DNA of 64,000 bases from Fasciolopsis buskii (lineage: Eukaryota > Platyhelminthes > Trematoda > Plagiorchiida > Fasciolidae), in contig LUCM01009291.1 in the NCBI GenBank assembly GCA_008360955.1, positions 174,571 to 238,570 of the forward strand. Direction: 5' to 3'. Under the pieces are notes generated by a model. The model was given only the letters and a program-made list of their open reading frames with translations, was not told the DNA's origin and made no database searches. Shown in pieces: positions 33,420 to 44,000 of the stretch. Both the position numbers and the translations under genes were made by a program. Each line of letters starts with the position of its first letter. Within the stretch, counting starts at the first letter, position 1.

Positions 33420-35860
33420 GAGGGTCAATGAGTAGCATGAGGAAGCAGCCTCCTGGTCCTCCAGATCGAGTTGGTTAAAGGAATTCCGAACTGCACCGGT
33501 GGTGGCGAAGGATAATCAGAGCAGCGTTGTCCACCACATGGAGCACGATGAGTGGTAATGAATATGCTTATCCTCAGAGTTCCCTCCCTTTGATCAATGT
33601 TTTCTGTATTCAACCCCTTTTCCGCTCCTGCCTACCCACAGTGCGCTCACTAATAACATGTCTGATACTTGCAGACGTTCATTGTAAAATAGCGCCGTAG
33701 ATGATTTCCAGTCTCGTGGTCCTCATTTCCTCAATACTCACTGGCCTTTGCATTTCTGCTTCCCTAACTTGCGCACTCATGCAGACCAGCTAACAGGAAT
33801 GTCCAGCTCTCACAATAGCCTCACTAGCGATTGAAGTCTGCTGCATCAGTGAGGCGCGAATTCAGGATTGTAGTAATGTACTTCAGCCAGATGCGCCTGA
33901 TAACGAGGCAAAATATTTCCTGCCCACCTCCGAAGACGAAACAGTTCCAGATGCGGGTCAGCATGAATTAGGAGTAGTCCTGACTGGAAAAGCTGAAGCA
34001 GCTTTTTCAGACTCGATCCAGGGCAATAGTCTTTGTGCTCCGCAGAACTCCAAGGGTCAATTGGCATTTGAAACGATGACTATGCCATCTCAGCGGATGA
34101 TAGCACGGAAAGGCAGAAAGACGACTTTCATGAAGCACTTGCCGATTTCGTTAGTAGGAGCAAAGGCTTTGATATTGTAGTGGTATCTGGTAATTTTAAT
34201 GAATGAGTTGGAAACCTTGGTGTGTCAGGGGGTGTTGCACCTTGTCCGCTCATCACAAGAATAACGGGAACAGACCTCTTCATTTTAGTGCAATCATCTA
34301 GCACTATTTAGCATAAGTTTTCGACAGCCCGCGCCGCAGCATTGCACCTTAACTGCACGGGTAGTCTGATTCAGATCGATCATACTGCAGTAAGCTACCG
34401 CTGGAGCTGCTCTTCAAAACTGTAGACGTGCTGGTCTATGTACGTAGAATCTGATCATGTGCTGGTTTTAATGCACTTTCCGCTGTAACTTAATAGCTAT
34501 CGATATAAGCCTCAAACCTAATTAGCGGTAAAACACCTGTCTGATCCGGATGTTTGCTCCGCTGACAAGTAGAATGTGCCAAAAAAGCTAGGAAGTTTTC
34601 CGAACAATATACAGATGAGCACTGAAATCAAGGAAAACGGGCAGTATGTTTCATCTGCGGCCCTAAACCCAGTGTCTATCAAGGACATTGGATCTCTGGA
34701 GTCATTAAATATGATAGAGCCATAACGCCTACTCTCGAAATGGAGGGAAATGAATATGATGGAGTGGAATATGTAAAGGCCAGTAACGAGTTTTGAGAAA
34801 AATTGTAAAAACCTGAGTCGAGGCTGCCGAAGGAATAGAATCACCGGCTGCTCCCGGTAACCATCAGTTTGTTTAAGATCATCCACGATACCGGGGATGG
34901 GGGAAGAATTCAGGCCAGTGAGGCGGTATGTGATAAAAATGGAGACTCTACGTATGTAACACAGCAGAAGCTCGACCACTTGGCTGAGTTCTTCGACAAG
35001 CGGTCCAATTGGCTGCTTGCTAGTGTAGCTACTGCGATGTAAACAATTACGATTCTTCAAGGGAAGTCACTAGACTCCCCAAGGAAATAGGAAAGTTGAG
35101 TCGACCACTCGACCACTGGGGCACAGAAGACCGGCCAGCCTCTCTAAACTCTCCCCGACTCTTCTAAAACTGGATGCATATGCCCTGATAAAATCGCTTA
35201 CTTCCTAGCCCCAAGACATTTAGAACGAGGACCGTAGTCTATATTTACGCGGCAAATCATCAGGTCTACTCAGTCTTAAGAAGGAAATAAGCAGTGAATG
35301 CAACAACTGTTATCAAAGTTCTAGCTTCGATAGCACTGCACCATCTGACACTAGTTCGCAAGAGTAAAGACAGCAAGTAGCAAGCCGGATAGTGCCCAGG
35401 TCAAGGTTCCACCGAACAGATTTCCACCCTTCCCCAGCTACTTGCAGTGGACCAAACACAAAAAGTCCCCCGAAAATCGTGGTATTTACCAACTTGAAAG
35501 GCACCTTCGACTCAGTCGACCTAACATTATCACTTTGCTCCTCGGAGGCGTGTACGACAAAAGTTCGTAAACTTCCTGCAAGCATTTCTGGACCCGTAAG
35601 GAGAACGTGTGAAGTCGACCTGACATTTCGCTGAAGTTCAAAGGGAGTATGCATTGCACCATGGTGGGCTCAGTTTTGTTGCAGGGATCCCAGACACGGT
35701 GTTTGAGTGCTAAAGATGTTTGTCGCATGTAGGTTTTCGAACATCGATGTTTGCGTACAATCTGCCCATTGATTAGATGGACTTGAATACGAAAGACCTT
35801 CACAAAACTGGCCGTCGTTTACTTTCTGCGCTGGGCGTAAGTTAGCTGTTTTCGTATGAG
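33420..35860 (+). mobile_element. RTE-type LINE, leader to reverse transcriptase, highly degraded
   Basis: 33430-33480 repeats the leader phrase cctcctggtcctccag seen at 15778-15792. Near 33845-33990 the endonuclease reads SEARIQDCSNVLQPDAP, then HELGVVLTGKAEAAFSDSI. Near 34870-35010 the linker stretches VCDKNGDSTYV and EFFDKRSNWLL appear in changing frames. Near 35490-35525 LKGTFDSVD is the catalytic-Asp block of the RT. The order is collinear over 2.4 kb. Stops and frameshifts are dense. It faces copy B at 36.7-40.2 kb. The 180-codon frame on the opposite strand at 34518-35060 is its shadow. Confidence 0.72.
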
Positions 35861-36031
35861 ATGGTTGGAGCGTGTATATTTGAAAGATGCTCCACGGTTG
35901 TTAGCGCCCGCTACACAGGTAGGGGGGAGCAGGAACCACGACCCTGTCATTTGGAGAGGTGCACAACTGAATGAGGCGTAACAACGACCCAGACGAATGC
36001 GAACCGTTATCTGTGGCCAAAGTTAACTGCG

Positions 36032-36092
36032 GATCTGGGATTTGAACTTACTACTCCAGTGGCAGGTGCCCAGTCTGACTACCGCAGATCAG
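36032..36092 (-). repeat. tRNA-like pol III promoter sequence (SINE-like)
   Basis: On the - strand, GATCTG at the start pairs with CAGATC at the end (six-base acceptor-like stem). Between them lie a box-A-like TAGTCAGACTGG and a box B GTTCAAATCCC that fits the consensus GTTCRANTCC. The anticodon and T stems are poor, so it is not a working tRNA. It probably heads a SINE extending toward 35900. It is unrelated in wording to the 9858-9927 tRNA-like head. Confidence 0.45.
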
Positions 36093-36099
36093 ACCTTTT

Positions 36100-36640
36100 G
36101 CCATTCCGACTCAACCTTTGGATAAATCCCAATTCCAAGCTACATTTCGATGCTGCATGTACATATGGTGGGTCTTCGTCTACTTCTGTTCCCCGTCTTC
36201 ATCGGCTTCAACGAAAATCCATCCGGCTGGTCAGCGACCCCACCTTACTGTCAAACCTCCAATCACCGGCTCATCGTCGAGTGCTTGCCTAACAGTACCC
36301 TTTATACCAATGGTTCTCTGGTCTTCACTCTTCAGGGTTTGCCTCAGCAATATCCCATCCTGCAATCTTTTCTGTCCAATGCACAAACCACGAAACCCCT
36401 CTTCCCAATCTTCTGTTGCTGAGAACCGTACTGATATCGTCCTATCTCCTTTCCCCCTGAACTTTAAAACTGTTGGACACTACTCCGTTTCGTCTTTCCG
36501 CCCATTTACCACCTTTAATCTCTCCAAAAGCAAGATCATGAACGTGGATGTTCCTTTACACTTCCGTAGTATGCTTTTGTTTCAACACGAGTTTACCATT
36601 TATACTATATTTCATTTTAGCACGCCACCACACCTAAGCT
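36100..36640 (+). mobile_element. CR1/Jockey-like LINE, C-terminal fragment
   Basis: The + frame beginning near 36160 reads GGSSSTSVPRLHRLQRKSIRL, then SDPTLLSNLQSPAHRRVLA. This is the LxRxQxKAxRLIxDPxLTxxLxxLxHRR block at the end of LINE reverse transcriptases, as at 17440-17740. The next frame continues for 174 codons without a clear motif. Confidence 0.62.
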
Positions 36641-36739
36641 AGTGGGAACTTATGTGGATCTATTCAACTCCAAGTTTCGGGATCAAGATTGCCGATTCCT
36701 CTTCTCCGTTCCCCATAGAGTCGGCCCTAATGGCATCAT

Positions 36740-39700
36740 CGTCATTATCATCGTTCAACCTTAAACAGCAAGGCAAACCTCACTGACTGCTGCCTTTCCC
36801 CAGAGTTGCATGTTTCTATAATAAGAGTGAATATCCAAGGGGAAAAGGAAGTGAACATAAACAGGCAGGAAAAGATTAGACGCTGTCGCAAACAACATAC
36901 GGGACACAGTCTAACTGTACAAACGCACGTGTTTTCAATCATTCTGATTCGATAGAAAATGACAACATGATCGCCACTGTTCATGGCTCTCTGCCGTATC
37001 CTTCAGCGTCTCTAGCCAGCTAGTTGACGAGTCTTTCGGGGCCCAACCACGAAGACGGGAGACACCTACTTTACCTAACTTCGCTGTACATTTTCTCATC
37101 CCACGATGCCATGTCATCTGTTGATCTCCACATGGCTTATTCAATTCCTTAGAAGGAACACAAAATAGGGCACGGTATGCTACACGAATGTTCAACACAC
37201 GCAACACGTGACCCAACTAGCGTAATCTACTAAGTTTCATACGCTGAAACGAGCACCTAGCACTAGATTCCTAACCTCCGCAATATTCACCCGGTCAATC
37301 CATCCAATCCTAGCCGTACTACGTAGACATCGGTGGTCGAAAACCTCCAACCGACGAACATCGCCCACACGCATACTCCACGTCTCGCAACCGTACGACA
37401 GAACTGAACGCACTGCAGCACAGTACACACGACCTTTCAACTTCAGTCAAATATCAGGCCGACGCCACAAGTAATTCAGTCCAGCATAAGCCGCTCCAGT
37501 CTTCCATATACGCGTTTACCTCCACTACTGAGTAACCATCGTTCGACAAGCAGCTACTAAGATAAGTGAAACGGTCCACCATTGTTATTTCCTCTCCATC
37601 CAATATCAAGTTCGGCGCTGCTGTCGTCCAGTCCTGTGACAGCACTTTGCACTTTGAAGGTGCAAAACACATGCAAAACCGAGCAACCGATCTCGACAGT
37701 CTATCTAGTGCCTGTTGTGCATGGTCCGCAGACTCAAACAGGCACACGACGTCGTCTGCATAATCTAGGTCACATAGGTTCCCTCCATTACCCAGTTGGA
37801 CTCCTACATCCCAGAGACCTCCTAAAGCACCTTCCATCATCTCGTCCACCAAGAAGTTGAACAAGAATGGAGAGATGGGGCACTCTTGCCGAACGCCACT
37901 AGTTGTTTCGAATGAACTTGACAGTTCACCGTATACCCTAACGCGACCATAGGTATGCGAGTACAATGCTCGCAACAGGTTTGCGAACTTCGTTGGCATA
38001 CCCAACTTTCCGGTGGAGAGCACTGAGTGGTGCCGGTCGATCCACGGAGTCGAAAGCACCTTTCAAGTCGAGGAAGACTACGATCGTACGGCGCCGGTGC
38101 GTGTGGCGCGTTTCGAGTATCTGTCGAGGAGTGAATATTTGGTCGATGCAACCTCGACCTGGTCGAAATCCGGCCTGTTGTTCGCGGATATTACTCTCGC
38201 GAATTGGTGTCAAACGGCGCAGCATTATCGAAGCTAAAATATTAGTAACTATCGGAATTAGACTAATCCTACAATTAATGCTACAATCATTCTGTCTGAT
38301 CTTCTTGAAGATGGGCACAATCAGTGACTCACCCCACGATAACGGAATACGCTCCTCGTTTCAAATACCATGAAGCTGAGAGGTAATTGTTTCACCAGAT
38401 CTTGCCCACCCAATTTGAAGAGAAGTGGGGATTGTCTTCAGCAGCCGAATATTTGACTGCACCTCCACTTCCGTTGGGGGATCAAGTGACACCTCCCAAG
38501 GATTCACAGCTCCAGGCGTCGGACTAGATACGATAGCGTATGGCCAGTTAAACTGATCCTTGAAATGTTCTGCCCAACGGTCCAGTCTTCCCTGTCCACC
38601 ATGGATGAGCTCTCCATCCCTATCACACACGACTTCACTAACCGAAGTTCGCCGTTGTCGCCCACCGCTGTCGCGTATAAGCTTAGACAGTCTTTGATTG
38701 TTACCTGAAGCGGACGCCACTTCCATCTCTTCGGCCACCTTAACCCACCAGTTTTCGCGGTCATTCCTAAGGCCTATGGTCAACTGACACTGCAACTGCC
38801 GACGCATCTTATTCACCTTCTTGCAGTTAGGTAGCTCGCGTTTTTGCTCCATTAGAATTAGCGACGCTTGCGAGATCCAGTGTTTTTGATGAACACTAGA
38901 TCTGGGACCGCAGGCGAAACCTGCTGTCAAATGCATCGCCTGCTTAATTTGATCCCACTGATCGTCTACATTGCTGCTGGTCGCAGTTCTTAGTCCATCG
39001 GATAGTTTCTGTTCGTAGTTGTTGCGAACAGTCGAATCAGACAAACGCTCGGCAGCCAATCGGGTTTGTGGCCTACGTCGATGGCCATTCAGCTGCAGCA
39101 AAAATCACATTAAAACTAACGCATGGTCCGATTCGACGTACGTGGTCCAGTATGATTTACAGTTGTGGACGGAAACGCGCAAACGGTAGCTAACTGCGAT
39201 ATGGTCAATCTGACTCAAAGTACCTGTCGAGCTAAAGCGCCATGTCGCAGTGCGACGCGAACTGTGTCGGAAATTCGCACTAGATAGGAACAAATGATTA
39301 TCTGCACAGAATTAGAGAAGTCTCTATCTGTTGTCTGTTCGCTGAGCAGGTAAGGCGCACCGCCCACCTAAACAGGACTCCGGTGCACTGTTTTCCAACT
39401 TGTGCAATAAAATCACTTGCTACCATTACAATGTCAGAACCTCTACTCTTCCGAACGAGAGTGACGAGGTCATCGTAAAACTCGTCTTTCTCCATGTCAG
39501 TGCTACAGTCTGCTGGGGCATATAGCGAGATAACAAATGAACTGCGCCTAACACTGCCATCCTTCCGGACGCCGACTGATCGCCGGTCTCACGGCGCACA
39601 AGCGACTGCTGACTGGGATCCAGTCTAAAATGGATGCTTCAGCCTTCTCACTCAAGACTATTCCTACACCACGTTGACCCAAAGCTTGAGTCCCTTCGTC

Positions 39701-40245
39701 TCCTGAAGTGTGCAGGAAATACTCTCACGAGACATTTGGCGTAGTTGGTTGAATTACTCTACTCTGTTCGAATCCTGAATCCATGTCTCACTCACGCAGC
39801 AGACATCAATCGAAAGTGAGTTGGCCCACTGTCACAGCCAAACACCTGTTGGCCAGCCTGCATTAAAGTGCGCACATTGAAGGAACCCAGATTCAGAGGC
39901 TGACGAGGCTTGAGAAAATGAGAGCTAACAGACTGAAAACCACCTACTACACTACTTGACAATAAACCGTTGCGAGTATCGCGCGTGTTATCAATGGAGA
40001 TACTACTGGTAGGCAGAAGGGGCAAACAGATTGGGTTGGAGACAGAAGAGACAGTTTGAATAAAAGAGGGAATTCCGAGCAGTAGCATACTTATCACCAC
40101 ACCCCACCTGCGCTCGATGCAATGGGCAGCACGGTCCTGATTATCCTGCGCGACGACCGATGCAGTATGGAATTATTTGTAGACGTGTAACTCATGGGGA
40201 TTGATGGACGGATACTGCTGGGGTGTTCAGCCACTAAGCAGAGGC
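36740..40245 (-). mobile_element. RTE family 1, nearly full-length dead copy B
   Basis: From 5' to 3' on the - strand: leader to about 40190; endonuclease start LNLGSFNVRTLMQAGQQ near 39855-39905; the metal-binding block reads DIVMVASDFIAQVGK near 39400-39440 where GDFNAQVG is expected; QIDHIAVS and the SDHALV end near 39115-39215; a 246-codon linker frame at 38361-39101 with WAEHFKDQFNWP; RT with FRPGRGCIDQI near 38145, LDLKGAFDSVDR near 38050-38085, SGVRQECPISPFLFNF, YADD at 37751-37762, CFAPSKCKVL and DRFTYL; thumb 37237-37440; PKDSSTSWLETLKD near 37020; tail GTTTAAGGTTGAACGATGAT. Stops, frameshifts and the lost catalytic Asn show it is inactive. Confidence 0.9.
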
Positions 40246-40334
40246 TCTAGTGGCTATGGGGTGTCCCCTCCATTGCACTGATGTTTCCAGCTTGTGATTA
40301 GGAAATAAAAAGGCAATTGCGCAAGAGATCCTGC

Positions 40335-40680
40335 TGACACTTGTTGCCATCATCGTTCGGGATTAAACAGCAGTGCGAGCCCAGAGCTGCATGTCGCTTT
40401 AAAGAACGAACATGCCAAAGCACAAGAGCAGGCCGGGAAAGAAAGGAATCACGTCAACCTACATGCAGAATACAGCCCAGCTGGACGAACATTTCTTCGA
40501 CTATTCTGATGCAACAGAAAATAACATGACCTCCACTGTTCACAGTCCACTGCCACATCCTGTGATGTTACTCACCTTGATGGTACACAGCCAACAGACC
40601 GTGCAGAGACCACTGAACACAGGACAACTCACACATTTACTTTCCGCGGCAGAGTACGTTTTTAAACTTTTCTAGCGCAT
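40335..40680 (-). mobile_element. RTE-type LINE, 3' tail fragment
   Basis: On the - strand the end reads gcactgctgtttaatcccgaacgatgatgg at about 40345-40375, preceded by gtgaacagtggaggtcatgttattttctgttgcatcagaata, a decayed form of the 3' landmark (gaacagtggcggtc...tttctgtcgaatcagaatg). It lies directly beside the 5' end of copy B, about 220 nt from the ERp57 stop codon at its closest point. Confidence 0.68.
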
Positions 40681-40812
40681 TCACCTTTCCCAATTCAGAC
40701 TGTAAAACTCAGCTGACTGAAATTCATTGTCCTCAGGCTTTCTCGATCTAAAATATTCCCGATAAGGATCGTCGAATCCACGGCAGATATCAAACACAAT
40801 TCTTCAAAAAAT

Positions 40813-40818
40813 GTATTA
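40813..40818 (-). promoter_or_regulatory. Candidate polyadenylation signal of ERp57 (AATACA)
   Basis: No AATAAA is seen close downstream of the stop. AATACA lies about 86 nt past it and is a known weak variant. This is a position-based guess. Confidence 0.25.
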
Positions 40819-40903
40819 AAGTAATCCGTATTCCCACAATCAAACAATACATATTAACAGATGAACAATTAAGAATGCGCAGTACATGATTGTAAGACCA
40901 TAT

Positions 40904-42573
40904 CTACAATTCAGGCTTCTTAGCCGAGCCACTTCTGGTAAAGCCTCGTAACTCCTCAGTACTTTCTTTGGCGATATATTTGATAATATCATCGGTCTCC
41001 CGAGGACCCTTTCAGAAAAGATATCACGAAAAATCTTCATCTTACCTCGAATGGTTTTGGCGCATTTTTGGAATTCTTCGGTACGAAATACAGAGTAGGG
41101 TAACCTCGGACGACATAGGGATCTGGAATTTCATTTGCAGTGGCGTCATATAGAACAAATCGAACTCCAGGTTCAGAGCGCAACTTCTCCGCTGCCTCCT
41201 TAAACTTAGGCATCAGATTTTTGCAGTGGCCACACCAAGGTGCATGGAACATTATGAGAACATCTTTATTCTTATCGTTGACTATCTCGTCAAAAGTGGT
41301 TCCAACAGCGGTTACAGCCGCCTCATTCGAAGGTTCAGGAACTGGTTGAGACTTGATATGTGGAGTTAATGCACCTGACAAAAAGTCCTCCACGAACTTG
41401 GTTACAGATTCGGGTCTTTGGAAAGTGTTATTTGTCGAATATGTTCTCACTTGAAATCAGGAATTTGGAGTTTGTATTTCTTTCCAGAGGAATATATTGC
41501 GATCAGTGGAAATGGCCCATCGCTCGCGCCCAAATCGGACAGCTCGTGATAATAGTCCAGTGAATAACAATAGGCGAAATTGAGCTTCCATTCCGGCCTG
41601 GATTTCAGAAGCTTCATCAAGCGGTTACGGTAGTAATTCACCCCTTTAGGATAGTCCGTTATAGATGCATTGTAATATAAGACTAATAATTTATCTTTTG
41701 AGAAGTGTTTATCATTCTTCGGCGAACGATAGCCAACCAGACCAAAACTAACGAAATCCATAAGAACATGGCGGCATCTTACCGGGACTTGCGTATCCAG
41801 TCGCTTAAATGATCAGAGGTTATTTTCCCGGAGTACTCCAACGTCTGATCCTCCATCTTCGTGGCAAGCAACCGCGGACGGTGAAGAACTATGTGACTAC
41901 AAGCATGCGCAAATCTGCACATTTGCTTACCTTTCGCCCTTGCTATTAAGCAGTGATGGATCACTGGTATGTGCGAATAAAACCTCCGAAATGAAAGTCG
42001 AGGCGACGTCTTCAAACGTCTTCAGCGGGTCGCCCTGGTCCTTGAAGTAAGCAACCACAACTGCCAAACGCCCTGCATCATCGCTAGCAAGCAACTTTTT
42101 CAACTGATCAGAACTATCTATTTTCTTCGATGGTGGCTGCGAATGCTGCGTTATGAAGTCACGTATTCCATCTGCGCGCAGTTATCACGAGTAAGCAAAC
42201 TTACCAGTGTCCCGTGATCCGTCGAATTCTTTGTGAAACACGCCATTCTTGAATAACTTGACCGTTGGATATCCATTGACTTGGAACTCCGTACACTTGT
42301 CACCATGCGCTGTACAATCCAGCCTTGCTAGGCGAACATTGGTGTCAGTTTTTGCCAGCAGCGATGCAGCTTCTTCAAAGTGAGGCTTCAATTGCTTACA
42401 ATGTCCACACCTATCGCTGAATAACAGAAATGATCCGTTACATACCATGGGGCGTAGAACATAACCAATGTGTACTCCTTCTCGGAAACTCTTCTTGCGA
42501 AGTCATCGCCAGTTAGTTCCACAACGTCGGCTAGAGCCAACGGCAATATAGCAAACAGGCAGAGGAGCAGCAT
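40904..42573 (-). CDS. PDIA3: Protein disulfide isomerase ERp57/PDIA3-like, complete, seven exons
   Basis: An ER thiol-disulfide oxidoreductase that helps fold secreted proteins. Exons (- strand): 42446-42573, 42205-42410, 41931-42171, 41783-41896, 41451-41747, 41046-41415, 40904-41008. All junctions are GT-AG, sum 1461 nt, 486 residues. ATG at 42571-42573 is chosen because it starts a clean signal peptide (MLLLCLFAILPLALA, cut before DVVEL); the frame is open further upstream but without ATG. Layout is a-b-b'-a': WCGHC at 43-47 with cis-Pro near 91 (NGYPT), non-catalytic b and b' from about 115 to 340, WCGHC at 389-393 with cis-Pro 435 (RGYPT). Phrases such as DVLIMFHAPWCGHCKNL, NYYRNR and HELSDLG match ERp57 rather than classic PDI. 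The protein ends KKPEL, close to KDEL-type retrieval signals but with Pro. Human ERp57 has 505 residues. Confidence 0.95.
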
Positions 42574-42960
42574 TCGTCGGACAGGCAAAACCACCAATGC
42601 TGTTAGCGTGTGATTGGCCAATCAAGCAGCCGAGTGAAGCGAATAAACAAAAGCAGTTCAATTCATACTATAATCTCATTTGAGTATTCACAAGCGTGAA
42701 TGGATAGTAAGACCATTTAAAGATCACGTGGTTGTTCTTTGGAAGATTTTGCGTCGGTCAGGCAAGGCTAACCTTCAGGATTTTTTAATCCATCCCAATG
42801 CGAAAAATACTACTGTGAAGTAAATCCAATACTTTCGGCCCGTCTGTGCTCTTTCTCAGATTTAGCCCTGCCCGGCAGACGGGAATCCTCCGATGAACCA
42901 CCGCGTGATTTTTAAATGGACCTACAATTGATTCACGCTCATAACGATTTAAATGAGTTG
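42574..42960 (-). promoter_or_regulatory. ERp57 upstream region with CCAAT palindrome and CACGTG
   Basis: 42611-42624 is a perfect 14-base palindrome, TGATTGGCCAATCA, containing CCAAT in both directions, about 40-50 nt upstream of the ATG. 42725-42730 is CACGTG within a CCACGTGA context, near to the bZIP core used by unfolded-protein-response factors. Spacing does not fit the classical ERSE (CCAAT-N9-CCACG). Function is inferred from position only, and the 5' end of the mRNA is unknown. Confidence 0.35.
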
Positions 42961-42971
42961 CTAAAGATAAA

Positions 42972-44000
42972 CTAAGAAATGCGCGCATACCTCCTCAAGC
43001 TTTGTGGTGTGTGGTTTTGAGCCTGTTGGAGCTGAAGGTACCGAAATGGCTGGATGTAATATAGCACTAACAGCGAAGCCCTCCAAATGGCTGCGGTCCA
43101 GTCGATAGATTTGAAAAACATTTTCACGGTCTGCACCATCTTCACTGACAAAGCTGCAGCGCTTAACATCAAATGCGGGACCGACACCGACTCCATGTGT
43201 ACAATTTGTGCCTTTGATAGCAATATCCGAGCGCCGTAACTGCCATCCCCTCTTCGCCACTTACTATACGCTACGGCACCGCAGCTCCACTCCGATGCGT
43301 CTGAAAATGCACGTAGCTCTCCGTTCTATTTTACGTCGTCCGGAAATTTTATGCTATGCGGCCCCTAATATTAGTCAGACTTCCTTCGAAAGGCAAGTTA
43401 TCTTCTGGATCAACGGATCCACCTCAACCAGTTCTCTTCCTGCGCAACCGATGTAGAGCTTCTTTCTTGAAACCAGTCATGGGGAAACAACTTCAAGAAG
43501 GCCATACAATCTGGAGATAGATGATAGGATCCCCTAGGTGCAACCGCACGATTGGGGATGTTCCGATGGAAAACGAACTTATCGGCCCCCGAAACTCCCA
43601 CTGCACCTCCAGGGTATGTCCAATCCGTGTAAATAAATCCAACCGAAGGGACTCTGTAGCAGTTATTTTAGTGAGTTGGCTCCTAAGACTGCCAGGTTGC
43701 GGGAGATCCATTTTGCAAGATGAAAGCCACTCTGCTTTAAGAGTTCTGCCAACCTCGCCGCATGTTCTCTGTCTATGTCCTCCTCACCAATGGGACCTAA
43801 ATAGTCGATGCCATAAAAATTGCTGGTGACGCCATCCTTTGTGGCCCATGTTTTGTCATTCCTTTTACTCCCGCTTTCCCTTACAATACGTACCTCGCAT
43901 AAAAGAGCAAAGATGCTGCACCGGACAAATAGAATATCAAACTTTATTCCACCACAAGAATCGCAACGCCCTTCTACCTTCGCCCGGGACATTTATTCGC
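42972..44000 (-). mobile_element. BEL/Pao LTR retrotransposon, RT and RNase H remnant
   Basis: From 44000 down on the - strand: YLGPIGEEDIDREHAARLAE near 43760-43815, LLKQSGFHLAKWISRN near 43690-43740 (BEL RTs have LLxxGGFxLxKWxSN), LEVQWEF near 43600, then in another frame GILSSISRLYG near 43495-43530 (BEL: RGILSSISxxYDPLGF), then ELRAFSDASEWSCGAVAY near 43250-43315 and LLSKAQIVHMESVSVPHL near 43160-43215 (BEL RNase H: HxFxDASxxAYGAVxY, LLxxKxRVAPxxxxxIPRLEL). At least two frameshifts separate these pieces. It ends about 400 nt upstream of the ERp57 start codon. No LTRs were recognised. Confidence 0.8.

Noticed and set aside
34518..35060. A 180-codon - strand open frame
   Set aside because: It lies opposite the linker of the + strand RTE at 33.4-35.9 kb and has no motif of its own.
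42574..42621. An upstream start adding 16 residues to ERp57
   Set aside because: The first codon of that extension is TTG, not ATG. The internal ATG at 42573 gives a proper signal peptide.
42611..42735. A classical ER stress response element (CCAAT-N9-CCACG)
   Set aside because: Both half sites exist, but they are about 100 nt apart and in the wrong order.
42961..43260. A 99-codon - strand frame ending in KLEE with a GT donor that looked like a host exon
   Set aside because: The frame beside it gives the BEL/Pao RNase H motifs (FSDASE..CGAVAY, LLSKAQ..SVPHL). This one is its shadow.
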